Origin: Paragordius varius
Taxonomy: Eukaryota; Nematomorpha
DNA: 64,000 nt
Assembly: GCA_964247055.1 (NCBI GenBank)
Contig: OZ176052.1
Location: 2,418,001-2,482,000, forward strand
Reading direction: 5' to 3'
The translations under genes were made by a program, and so were the position numbers. Shown here in pieces: positions 51,103-62,752 of the stretch (position 1 is its first letter; each line of letters begins with the position of its first letter). The notes beneath the pieces were generated by a model that worked only from the letters and a program-made list of their open reading frames with translations, did no database searches and was not told the DNA's origin.

Positions 51103-52613
51103 TTATTTTGGGTTTGACACAGCTGTTACCACGATTTCATCAAGTTGGACGGAAAGAGGCATACGTAGAGCACTCATTAGGGCATCTGAAACATCTTCGG
51201 GTCTTAGATAAATTTTACTTGCAAAAAATTTATCGACTTCGGATTTGTCTAGAAAAATTTAAAAAATATTAAATTATAATTCTATTATTGATATAAAATA
51301 ATTGGCAATCTGGAGTTGAGTATATCCAAAAAACTACGTAAATTTTATCAGGCCATCAGCAATTTGTGTCAACTTTATTCACTTAATAAAAGAAAAAATA
51401 ACATTAATTAACATTTTTTTAAAAATATATGAATCTTTCAAAAATGGAATGTAAGATTGTTTGTATTGCCATTGGTTGCTGGGTAAATTTCACTCCAATT
51501 AAAATACATAACCAATATAGTCATATTATTGAGACACATATTATGTGCAAAATGAGTTTATATATAAATTTAAAACATGCAGTCCCCCTCTTCTCTGCTC
51601 AAAAACAAAAAAGTCTATGAAAAAACTTTTATTACCCTTGACCACTACTGACCTCCGTGCCACCCGTAATTTTACTACAATCATGCTTAATTATAACTTT
51701 AAAACAAAAGGTAAAAAACAAACTTGCAATCATTTCTTTGTCCCCCTTTTTGGCCAAATGATCAGCAAAGTTTGTTTTAATCCACCCTGGGCACAGAGTA
51801 ACTACTCTGATACCCCTAACATTTGGATGGTATTCATTCAATTCACGGCGTAAACATTGAGTCATAGCTGTTATAGCAAATTTAGACGCTGTGTACATGT
51901 GAAAAAATGTATCATTTCCTTCACCATCTTGATTGGGAAATAGAATGACATCCCGACCCACGATACTGCTCACATTAACAATAATTCCATCACGAATCCC
52001 CGCATGAGCCATGAGTATAATGGCTTCTTTAGCGCAAATGGAGAGGCCATATATATTAATTTTAAGCGTTGTCCACCAATGTTGATAAGTTTGTTTTCGA
52101 TTAGCCATTTCTTTTTCGCTGTACGGATCAAGTCCTTTACAATTTTTTTCGCTCTTTAAAAAGTAATCTGGAAAGGCTAAACCCGCGTTATTTATACAGA
52201 TGTGAAGGGCCTTGTACTTTTTCCAAATGTGCGCAAATAGGGCCATAACTTGGTCCATTTTACCCACGTCACATTGTATGGGCTCTATGGTTGTACCGCC
52301 GGCTTGGGTAACTTCTTGTACCAATGGCTACATTACATAAATGATAGTGTAAAATATAAAATTGTAAAGACAATTACAAATATAATTTTTAAACAATTTA
52401 TTTTTAAACTTGTTTTTTTTTTCAAATATAACTTAAATCGTTTTGGGATGCAAAATAAGGAATAGAGAGGTGATCTAAATACTGTATATCAACAATTGTA
52501 CAGGTTGTAGAAAAAAATAATAGGTTTAAAAATATGGTTTATTTATCTACTTATGTTATGTAATTATATTTTTTACTGTATATTTAATATGGGTAAATTA
52601 ATTAGTATATATA

Positions 52614-52651
<38 letters not shown>

Positions 52652-55019
52652 TACTCAAGTGTGATAGTATAAAATTTATTTTTTTATATTTACTATCATG
52701 TTCATAATATTATTTCTATATTCTATGACTAACCATAATGGAAACTTATGGCTTAATTTATATTGATTTATTGTATAAAAAGTCCTTTTATTTATTAATA
52801 TGGAAAATCTTATTAGTCTAAAAAAAGTTTAAAAGTATGCAAACGTTTGAAATTTTAAGTATATCAACGATTTATTTTCCAAAAGATACGATTTATATAA
52901 TAAATAAATAAACAGCTTATCAGTGCCTCAATTTGCAATAATGTTCCCTAATAAATGAACGAAAATTTAGACTAATATTAATATTAAAAATATATTAATA
53001 AAGTTTCAATACTTGAAGTTTGTCCACATGGCGACAAATAGCAATGACTTGAAGTTTATTGAGAGCCAAAGTTTTTGCCATTTCCCGCCCTATTCCAGCA
53101 GTGGCGTTCCGAGCATTTGCGGCGCCCGGGGCATAAAACTCTAATGGCGCCCCCTCTCTCCTCCTCTTTTTGAAAGTTAATAAAAATATAAAGTAAAAGA
53201 ATATTAACGTCCTTAAATGCTTCATTAAAATTAATTTTAGGATCTTGCAATCTATGTTGAACCCTATCGATTCATATAAGTATTAGATCGCAGAAAAAAA
53301 TCAATGTTAAAAAACTGAAATTTAAAACACTCTGTAAAATGGATGTCTCACTTCTTGTTTCACTAGAATTTGAAGTATTTTTACTTAAATCTTCTAATAG
53401 CTCTATCTAATCATCTATTCCCTCAATAATGGTAAGTACTTGAATTCTAGCACTCCATCGGGCTTCAGACTCACGCTTAACAGTTTTTTAGTTTATTTTT
53501 CAATTGGTCCCATCTAATAGTTAAAAAAAGATGGATATTTTCAATTATACCGAAACAGGTCACAACAAAAACATCTTATTTTCTACGTGACTTTTACCAA
53601 ATTCAAGGAACGAGTGTCACAATTAGCAAATATTGCTCGAATTCTTTGTTGAACGCCTGAAATGAGACCCGACATCACAGCTACATTATTGTAGAATTGA
53701 GATCTACAATTTGATAACTAAACATTATCCATATTTAAATTTTCTAAAATTACCTTTTCAATTGACATTGCATCTTTGTTGAATAACTGAAAAAACCCAA
53801 AAAGGATACCTTTATGAGAACTCTATTTTTCTCATATTTAATAAACACCTACCTGGCAACTTAAAAAATTTGTTCTCGGTGCGCTATATCTGCGTTAGAT
53901 CAAATATAAGTCCATAATATTTACTTTTTTAATGACATTTATCAATATAGTTTTAACTCCTGAAGCCAAAAGATGTATAAACCTGTTTTGGATTTTGGAT
54001 GAAACATAGGTTAAAGTGTTAGGAGATTCAAAGTTTCTCATGTGTTCTCCTTCTATTGGGTCAAAAAGGGAGATTTTGGTTGATAATTTCATGCAGGCCA
54101 ATATTCGATGTAATAAGATCGATCAAAAAGTAGGCAACAATAACCATACTCAGATCTGTTCTTTGGTGAATATAAAAACCAAGACCTCTCAACTTCAAAT
54201 CCTTCTTTTTTTACAGACACGTCGAAAAAATCAAGATTGGGGCATTAAACGATGATTTTTTGTTTCAAAGAGATGGCAATCATTTTGATATACTTAAGAT
54301 CCACGAAAAATCATTTCTGTGCGATTATTAGATTTTACTAGAGGAACATTATTATTAGAAAAAGGCGACATCATTACTATATATATAGCGCTTGGAATTA
54401 CTAATGGTATATTTGTAGTTTTCTCATCTCTATATATTGGATCAATAAGGGTTTTGGTGTATTAAAGTTATTTTGTAGGGGTACTGTTATATTTGGGTCG
54501 CATACAGTTTTTCAATGTTAGGGTCAGATATTTTCGTTAAATAACCGTTTCCTATTTGCATAACCGCTGAGTTTAGGCATTGGTATTAGATGAAAAGTAT
54601 TTATAAAAAATACAAGGCTATTATAAGAATAAGAGATAAGGTTTTGAACATAGCGAGAAGTTAAGATAATTTAATTAGAGGCACTAAAAGAATTAACAAT
54701 ATGTGAGTGATAAAGAAACGTTTATCAAGCGAAATAAGTTTTTGTTGAAGGGAATAATGAAAGTTGTTTTTTGCATAATGTTTGATCTTGATCTCATTTA
54801 TATAATTTTTATATAGAAATTACCTAAGTTGCTGAAAAATCTTACTTGAAAGTTGTTATTATTTTTGCATAATTTAAATGTAATTTAAAAAATCATTTAG
54901 GCGCCCCTAAATAACGGCGCCCGGGGCATGATGCACCCCCTTGCCCCCCCATCGGTACGCCTTTGTATTCCAGCCGAGGCACCAGTCACTAAAGCCACTT
55001 TTCCTTGCCATTTTTCCAT
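51103..55019 (-). pseudogene. DHRS11-like short-chain dehydrogenase split by a hAT insertion
   Basis: Classical SDR oxidoreductase, closest in feel to DHRS11 and insect farnesol-dehydrogenase-like enzymes that use NAD(P)H on carbonyl or alcohol substrates. Coding pieces on the minus strand: 55019-54966 and 53090-53013 (one exon, interrupted), 52327-51724, 51248-51103. Leaving out the transposon and one target duplication gives an open 293-aa frame. It has TGASAGIG (12-19), NNAG (90-93), catalytic Ser near 164-165 and YTASK (Tyr189, Lys193), then LCPGWIKTNFA. About 30 extra residues follow CINNAGLAFPD compared with human DHRS11. The 1.87-kb hAT element at 53099-54965 falls between Ile and Gly of the cofactor glycine motif, so this allele cannot make the enzyme unless the element is removed. 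The rest of the frame has no stop, so the insertion is recent or segregating. Confidence 0.92.
53099..54965 (-). mobile_element. hAT DNA transposon (TTF zinc-finger type) inside the dehydrogenase exon
   Basis: Ends CAGTGGCGTTCCGA and, inverted at the right, CAAAGGCGTACCGA; 12 of 14 positions agree. Subterminal GGCGCCCGGGGCAT occurs on both sides. The exact 8-bp duplication TATTCCAG lies at 53091-53098 and 54966-54973. Length 1,867 bp. On the minus strand near 54120-54179 it encodes WFLYSPKNRSEYGYCCLLF, the TTF-type zinc finger found at the N-terminus of ZMYM1-like hAT transposases. No long ORF remains, so it is probably non-autonomous, but its ends look fit. Confidence 0.92.
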
Positions 55020-55525
55020 AATGTCGAATTTTGATTCAAAAATGATTATTTGATAAATTAACCTTTTAATTATTTTTTATTATCAATTGTTATCGGTATA
55101 TATATAATTTAGTGTACATATACCTTTAAGCTATAAAATATCCCCGATTCATTCTGTTTGATTTATCATGTCTATAAATCACTTTGCGTGATCATTATTT
55201 TTTAATAATCTTCATATATCTTATGTTTTTGATACATTGAAAATATGCATAAATATTTTTATTTTTAAAATATTTGAATGTTTCAAATAATTTTGTTTTA
55301 TATCACTGTTTTGTGTAATGTTTATGCTGATAAGAGTGATTGGTAATATAGTTTAAATATTATAGCTAATACGAATATACCTAATCTATATAGGAATTGT
55401 CGTATAAGTTTTGAAATACATTGCTTTTCGCGTGTTAAAACTTTCATTATAATTTAGTGTTTGTGAAACACTTTAGAGATTAGTCTTAGTTAAACATACA
55501 ATATATATAAATGCGGTGTGTATTA

Positions 55526-55804
55526 CAGTAAAAATTAAAATTATACGGCAAAAAGTTTAAATATAAAGACAATATTTTTTTATAAAAGACAACCATATAT
55601 ATTAAAACCTTAATGTTTCCCATATAAGCTACTTAGTTACAATTGTAAAATATAGAATTAATTGTGTTAGTATTATATGCTATTTCACAATTTGCCATAA
55701 CAAAGAGTTATATTGAAATAAATTATGATTTAAAAGTATGGTTGTCTTTTAGAAATATTTGTCTTATATTTTTACGTTTTGTCCGTATAATTTCAATTTT
55801 ACTG
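55526..55804. repeat. Tc1/mariner-like MITE, well preserved
   Basis: TA (55524-55525), then CAGTAAAAATTAAAATTATA and CGGCAAAAAG; the right side is CGTTTTGTCCGTATAATTTC, then AATTTTACTG before TA (55805-55806). 279 bp. Inner arms AAAGACAACCATATATATTA and AAGTATGGTTGTCTTTTAGA. Confidence 0.85.
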
Positions 55805-55806
55805 TA

Positions 55807-56979
55807 TAATTTTCAAACTAAAATAAAGCTATCAACATATTTTCATGGTCGGTAGTCATGTATAATGTATCCTAACGAGGCAAAGCGTAATATATTTGGA
55901 GTAATTTTTTATACAGCATTTTATTTTATTAATTTGAATTTTTATAAAAAATTAGATATTCCCATCTAACTTTTACAGTTTAGTAGTTTTTTCTATTAAC
56001 CATATTTATAATTGGTATTATTTTTTAGTAGTTAATCGTTTAATTTTAGGGATCGAAACTGGAACCCTTTTAATAATAGGGATCGCAAGCTATTCCAAAA
56101 AACTTTTTTTGCGATCTTTAAAACAAAACGCAATAAAATTTTCATGGTTCAAGGCTCTATTTTTATACTGGCTTTGTATCAATGGGGTTAAAAATTTAGA
56201 TAAATAAACCAAAATATAAATCATTTCACTAAAAAACATTGTATGTGATCGAAATTAAAATCCATGTGAAAAAAAACAATATAAGCTCGATTCGATTGCA
56301 AAAATATTTTTTGAAAAACCACAGGTCTACCGTCAACTTTTGATTCTTATAAATGTTCAAAAATTGTATTTTAATCTATTTTCATTTTTGTATAATTATA
56401 TACCTAGTATCCGAAAAAATATCACTAAAATGTAATGTGACCAGATATTTTAGACTTTGGTGGAGTAAAAAATTAAAACATACTTTGCCTGTTTTTACAC
56501 CATCGGTGTGGTATATTACACAGTTTCCACAAAAAATATCCTGATGAAATAATAAAATATCAGGATTATCATGGTGCTTTTGGTTTTAATCTTTACGAAT
56601 TATTTAAAAAAGTTATTTATACTTTTGTGGTTGGTGCTCTGTATAAAATTGCAAAAGGTGCGCAATTTTTTCAAATATATTTTTTGGTGAAAGCTAACTT
56701 TAATTCAAAAAATATTACTAAAAAACCTACATATCAAAAGCTAAACAATATTTTTAAATTTTTAAATGTGGGCTCTGAAGGTCCCAAATTTTTTGGATCT
56801 TTTAAAATGGACTGTTCTCTTAAAATAAACGCAAAATTCCGACATTGTGCATTAATTTTAAATATATGCTATATTTTTATTCAACTAGATATATTTTTCA
56901 AAAATTTGATTTCTAGCACAATGAAGCATACTTCATACTATTTTATGCACGATGGAATTATAAACGGTTGAGGTTTTAT

Positions 56980-57041
<62 letters not shown>

Positions 57042-57372
57042 CGATAATGCTAATTTCTCAATCAGACTTTTGATTATAATAATTGTTCGTTTTCAAATAT
57101 ATGTTATATAAAAATGATGTTTTTTACAAAATATCACCGAAATTTGGAAGCAAACAAACCTTTAAATTAAAATTCTGAATGCTCAACATTTAGAAAAGGG
57201 GTTTTCCTTATATCTTAAGGCGTTATACCGTTTTCATCATGCTTAAAGTTATAAATGCGCTAAATCTCAAATTTGTTTATGCTAAAAATAAGAAAACTAA
57301 TAAAAATTAAAGTTTAGGAAAAAAATTAATATCATACCTCCCACCTGAGTATAGAAAAAGTGATATACTTAA
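55807..57372. other. Repeat-rich intergenic DNA, no gene
   Basis: No coding segment found. A motif reading roughly ACTTCATACTATTTTATGC followed by ACGATGGAATTA occurs near 56930-56965. It recurs with changes near 59228-59260 and 59615-59650, each preceded by similar sequence, so a dispersed repeat of unknown class is present. A pure (TA)n tract of about 55 nt is at 56984-57038. Confidence 0.5.
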
Positions 57373-58115
57373 CACTTCGATTCAAATTGGGGTATCTAAA
57401 TACACCAGGTTAAATTTAAGTTATGATTTTTAAAAACTACTGAAGGAAACGTGCCCAATTTAAATTTATACTTCCTAATATGCCAAAATATCTAAATAAA
57501 ATTTTGTTTTGAAAAAAAAGTTTCATGTCAAACTACTACGCCATTTTTATTTTACAAAATTTTTGCAAATATCGTCTTCATTTAATTATAAGGGTGAAAT
57601 TAAAGCTAATTTTTTTATTTAAATTACATCTAACATTGAGAGAATTAGAAAAAGCCATTTATTTTGTAATATTTTTCAATTTTACCATTGCACATATGTC
57701 ACGTTCTAAATTTTTACCTTTTGGTTTTAGTTTAACACTTCTATTCGAATTGGGGTATCTAAATACCCCAAAATAAATTTGAGTTAGGATTTTTAAAAAA
57801 CTAAGGAAGGAAGCGGTCCCAATTTAAATTTATGCTTCTATTCTAATAAAAATTATATATATATGCCAAAATATCTTAATAAAATTTTGTTTTGAAAAAA
57901 AATTTCCATGTCAAACTACTTCGACGCCTTTTTATTTTATAAATTTTTTGCAAAATATCGTCTTCATGTATTTTTAAAGGTAAAATTAAAGCTAATTTTT
58001 TATTTAAATTACATCTAACATTGATCGAAATAGAAAAAGCGGTTTATTTTGTATTACTTTTTAATTTTATTATTTCACACAGGTCACGTTGACGAAATTT
58101 TTACCCTTCCGTTTT
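57373..58115. repeat. Direct tandem duplication, unit about 363 bp
   Basis: The sequence starting CACTTCGATTCAAATTGGGG (57373) repeats from CACTTCTATTCGAATTGGGG (57736). It shares TGTTTTGAAAAAAAA, CATGTCAAACTACT, ATATCGTCTTCAT and TTAAATTACATCTAACATTG in the same order. Each unit opens with the near-palindrome GGGGTATCTAAATACMCC. Confidence 0.8.
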
Positions 58116-58126
58116 AGCTTAAAATA

Positions 58127-58500
58127 AGTAATATCAAGTATTTTTGAATAGAATTTTTTATATATTTCGGTTTATTAATGTTATATAAGTGCAAAATTTT
58201 GGCATGGTTTCGATTCCTTCCATACGTTTTAAAATATTTGATTTTAAACAGGCCTGGGGTATCTAACTACCCCAATTTGAATGACTAAAATGAGTGTGTT
58301 TTATCCAAGTGTTAAAATATGTAATATCAAATATTTTTGCTTAAAACTTTTTATATTTCGGTAATGTTATATAAGTGAAAAATTTTGCAATGGTTTCGAT
58401 TCCTTCCATATTTTTTAAAGAATTTAATTTTAAACAGGCCTGGTATTTAACTACCCCAATTTGAATCGAAGGACTAAAATGAATGTATTGTAAGGTTAAA
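58127..58500. repeat. Second direct tandem duplication, unit about 193 bp
   Basis: GTAATATCAAGTATTTTTG (about 58127) and GTAATATCAAATATTTTTG (about 58320) each lead into GGTTTCGATTCCTTCCATA, AACAGGCCTGG and AACTACCCCAATTTGAAT. It follows directly on the 363-bp duplication and shares its GGGGTATCTAA...ACCCC motif, so both belong to one repeat. Confidence 0.75.
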
Positions 58501-59649
58501 TTTATGAAAAAAAGGTTATTTTGAAATTATATGCCATATATAATAAATTTTATATAATAGTTACGGGAATAACAATTTTGTATATAATTTTCCGTTTGAT
58601 AATTATAACAAAACATGAACTTTCTAAACCTGATCAAATATTTATTAAAATATCATAAATTGATTAATTTTAAATTTTGAAGCACCTCTTTTTGCGGAAA
58701 CCTTAAGTCAAAGAGCATTAGCCTGATCTTACGGTAGGGAGTCTGTAGTTTCGCCACTGCGCGAAAGGCTGCAATCCTAAGCTTTAAATAAAATATTATC
58801 CAATTAAAAATAAGTCAATCTTAATTTTTTACCGCAAAATGAACCATTTCTTTACAAATTATGGGGTTATTTTTACAGAGGGTACGCTTAAATTCTAAAA
58901 TATTTTTTGAATAAATAAAAGATATTTAAAATAATTTTTTTCAATTTCAAAAAGCAGTACAAAAGTGAGTGCAGTACAGTCGCAGTTTTTTTCTGAAAAT
59001 CCAGTACTGTACTGCGAAAAACAGCCTATCTGGTCACGTTGCTAAAATATATTATAAACTACATATAAACAGCAAAACAATATTTTAGTTTTTTTGCTCT
59101 TAATGAGATAGTCCCCCTGAAATAATCGTAAAAATGCAGGATTACGCGATAAAAACTAAAAAAATGCTAAATTTTAACATCCGCAAAAAATATTTTTTAA
59201 AAATTTATTTTTTAGCATATTGATGTAGCGCACTTCATACTATTTTAAGTTATGATGAAAACGGTTTAAAGCTTAAAAATATATTAAAAAAATACTTTTC
59301 TATATAATTCAATGATGCTGAACATTTTCTCCCTCAGACTTTTAATAAAACATTCACGTCTTCAAATTTATGGTAAATATATCACTAAAATATATAGTAA
59401 AACACGCATAAGCATAATTTTAAAAAAATATCAATTTTACAAGTGGATTTCAACAATCTCAAATTTTCGGACCCGTTTAAAATGGGCAAGAATAAAGGCA
59501 AAAAGGACTATATTACACAGCAAAAATTTAAGATTTATGCTAAATTTAGAATAAATTTTGAAAAAATGGGTAGTTACTTTTAAATATAATTTATAACAAT
59601 ATTTTGGTGGAGCATACCTCATGTTATTTTCGAAGCACGATGGAATTGA

Positions 59650-60269
59650 TATACCATTTACACTTCAAGAGTGTCCTTGAATAGTTCCAGTTGGTCCTTG
59701 AACATTTTAAGTTAGTCCTTGAACACTTCAAGTTTGTCCTTGAACACCTTCAGTTGGTCCTTTGTCTTTTTTGTTTTGTTTTTAACTTTTATCAATCAAA
59801 TCGTATATCATTAATCTATTTTATCGTTTTTAACCTATTTTTTTATTATTTACGATATATTTTAAATCAATATCAACTTTTAATTATTGAGAAACCGTAT
59901 ATCCCTATTAATTTCTTAAAATTATTTTGGAAACTTATAAAATTTTAAAATGTAATTAAAAATATAAGTTTTCTGAGCTATTATTTACGATTTTTCATGG
60001 AAACATTTAAAAGTTAATAATTTTGTTAAATTCGATAAAAGTGTGAAACAAAAAAGTGGTTTTTAAATAAAATATTTTATTTTTAAATGAATAAATATGT
60101 AGTAAATAAAGAAAAATTAGTATAAATAATAAATTTAAAAAATAAATGCATAAATCATGGTTAAAAAATTTAAACATTTAAAGGACTAATTTGAAGTGTT
60201 CAAGGACCAACTTTAAATGTTCAAGGATCGACTTGAAGTCAAGGACACTCTTAAGGTGCAAATGGTATA
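59650..60269. repeat. MITE of the CACTTCAAGAGTG family, full length
   Basis: Left end TATACCATTTACACTTCAAG, right end CTTAAGGTGCAAATGGTATA, 620 bp. Inside the left arm CCTTGAACACTTCAAG-type units repeat several times; the right arm has CAAGGACCAACTT units. The core is the reverse complement of the copy at 26411-27015. Confidence 0.85.
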
Positions 60270-60419
60270 ATATTTTTAGTTTTTAATTTGTCTCCAGCAT
60301 CCTTTATACTAGGTAATTCTCAAGAAAATTTACCTATAAATTATATTTTTAAGCAAAGTATGCATTTGTCAAAAATATGTTTTTGTTGTCATATCTAGCA
60401 TCAATTATTTTTTATCCCG

Positions 60420-62130
60420 AAATCTTTACATTTTTGCGCTTAGAAGGGCAAAAATTTTTGGTCCACATCTAAAGATTAATCTATATCTATTTATTAAAAA
60501 ATGGAAAATGCTTGCTTTGTGATCTGTTTCCGGAAAACTGTTAGACCCATTCGAATCCAAATGTCGAATAATATAATCATTAATGAATGCCCCGACAATA
60601 GCTCCATTTTTTTGATTGAGGCTCCCAGTTCGGGCCCACCCCGTATAAAAAACGGTTTTTTTGAAAACAGAAGTCCACAAAAATCGTGTCTTTGAGACAA
60701 TTTTCCGGAAAACGTGTTGGACCATTTGATTTCAAATATGATTGTTTTACTCATTGATTGTGCTGAACATAGTCGGCTTGCTTTTTTGAAGTCACTCTTT
60801 TTACCAGATCCAGTAAAATGCCATTTTTTCAAAAAAACCAAATCGACAAAAATAATTTTTTTCTATTTTTCCCCCAAGGCAGTAAAAATTCAATGAGGAT
60901 TCCAGGTTTCCCTAAAAGGCAAAACTTTTAGTCGTGCGTTTCTTTTATATTAGCTGCTGGGTAAGGAGACCGCTAAAAACTGCCCTTTCATATCGAAATA
61001 GCGTACCTTTGGGGCTAAATTTCAGAATATCTATCAGGCCATATAACTTCCATAGCTGATTAAAATATTACCCGTAACAGGACAAAAATATGGGTCGTTT
61101 TAAAATTAGCCGTTAATTTGGCTCCTCATCCCTGAAAAATGCGTCTCCATAGTATGATTTTTTAGTTTTGAAGCAATATTTTAAAAACTAATGAAAGCAT
61201 GTGGAATCAATCATGATTCCAGGTATTCTCCGTAAAAAAGGTAAAATTTGATCAAGCGTTTTTTTGTTTCGACTCTGGTTAGGGGCCGCGTTAAGCTGCG
61301 GCACCATATCGATACAGAATGCCTTTGGAGCCAATCAGAAAACCTATGAGACTATGTGAGTTCAACAAGGGCCTTAAATATTTATTATTCCGTAATAAAC
61401 ATGTATTTTAGCGTAGGGGTATTTAAATGAATCGCTAGTAAAGTTTTACCCCCTGAAAAATGCACCGCCATAGATCTTTTTAGTTATAAGCAAATTTCCA
61501 AGAACTTATAGGAACAAATGGAATCCGGCAAAAATTTTGCCCAACGCTTTTTATGCCTGCCCTTGTAAGGAGCTACCCGCCAAAAACTTCGCAACTATAT
61601 AGAAATTGCATTGTTTTGGAGCTAATTTACAGAAAATTTATAAAGCCATATCATTAAAAGTTTGAAATATTACCCGTAACTTGTCAGGCGTTTTTTATTA
61701 GGAGTTAATTTGGGGCCTTTATGCCCTAAAACTACGCCATCTTTTAACGATTATTTGTTGAGATATTTTTTAGAATAACCTATGAGACGATGGTATTAAA
61801 GATGATTCCAAATATTTGCCCTATAAAGCCAAAGACTTTAACTCAGCGCCTTTTTCATATAGGTCTATGGGCAGGGGTCTACCGGTTTAAAACTGAGACG
61901 CCATATAAAAATGGCGTAGTTTTGGAACTAACTTTCAAAAACTTAAAAAGCCTTACGAACACAATAAAAGCTCAAAATAATACCGATAAAAAGGTAAAAA
62001 CTATATAGCTGTTTTTACCGTAAGCTGCCAATTTGGGGCCTTTACACCAGTAAACAATATATTAGTATGATTGCAAAGTTTTGAAAATATAATAAAGCAT
62101 TGTTTAAAAAATCCTATCAGATCATAACTA
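60420..62130 (-). repeat. Second tandem-repeat block, inverted relative to 38.1-40.1 kb
   Basis: Read on the minus strand it has the same order as the left block. The outermost unit (GACGCCATATAAAAATGGCG, then AAAACTGAGAC, CGGTTTAAAA and ATAGACC) is at 61.8-61.9 kb. More A and B units have cores near 61732, 61590, 61458, 61295, 61137 and 60985, and the 0.4-kb non-tandem module is at 60420-60900. There are fewer clear units than in the left block, and the copies have diverged, so these are old copies. Short open frames here mirror those in the left block and are not genes. Confidence 0.82.
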
Positions 62131-62601
62131 TAAAATAATGTTTCGAAATAATTCACATATATGGATCACAAATTCGCCGACCCTTTTTTTCAAATAGCGC
62201 CTCCACAAGAAATCCGAAAGATTTTCACATTTTAAATAAATATTGCCATTATATTATATATTTTGATCATATTTTTAGTAATAACGCATTTAGTTGCCAT
62301 AATTATTTTCATTAAAAATATGCTGACTAATTTTGCGATTTTACGCGAGCATTTACCAGAAAAATACAACCAACCTTCATATATCTCGTAAGCCCAAAGT
62401 CTTAAAGAAATTTTGATTATTTCTCCGAATATATTATTTTGTTTAAAATATTTATTTAAAGACCATAGGTTTTGTGGCAATGTGAATAAATAATAATGTT
62501 GATGCGTAAAATTTTCAAATCTTCAAATATACTAAAATATAATTATCTATTCTAACTTTAAATTATTATGTTTTATTTATTAAATTTTAATTTTATTACA
62601 G

Positions 62602-62729
62602 CTTACCACCCTGTGTTTTCGTTAGCTGATATAGATAATTTATTGGCATTAATGACGAAAATTGTATTATGCCAAATGTCAAATCATTTAAGTAAGCAAC
62701 CACATATGTTATCATATGATTATATTTGA
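62602..62729 (+). other. Possible exon just upstream of ATG2
   Basis: After a TTTTATTACAG acceptor at 62601, one frame runs YHPVFSLADIDNLLALMTKI and on to TGA at 62727-62729. The codon use looks protein-like and a GTAAGC donor-like site lies at 62691. It could be the last exon of an upstream plus-strand gene, although no other exon was found in the 55-62 kb repeats, or a 5' UTR exon of ATG2. I do not recognise the peptide. Confidence 0.3.
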
Positions 62730-62752
62730 AAACAAAGGGCTTATTTTAAGAA

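Noticed and set aside
53104-53250. Minus-strand peptide with PGAANARNATAGIG fused to the SDR start
   Set aside because: The part before AGIG is transposon end sequence; the true exon continues from 54966 and the target duplication shows the join.
56353-57776. Open frames of 60-115 aa in the 56-58 kb region
   Set aside because: They are rich in Phe, Ile, Lys and Asn as expected of AT-rich noncoding DNA, overlap tandem repeats and show no domain signature.
38110-62130. One giant transposon bounded by the inverted tandem-repeat blocks
   Set aside because: The left block lies in an intron of NOC3L and the interval contains NOC3L exons 5-10 plus two other host genes, so the blocks are better seen as two separate insertions in opposite orientation.
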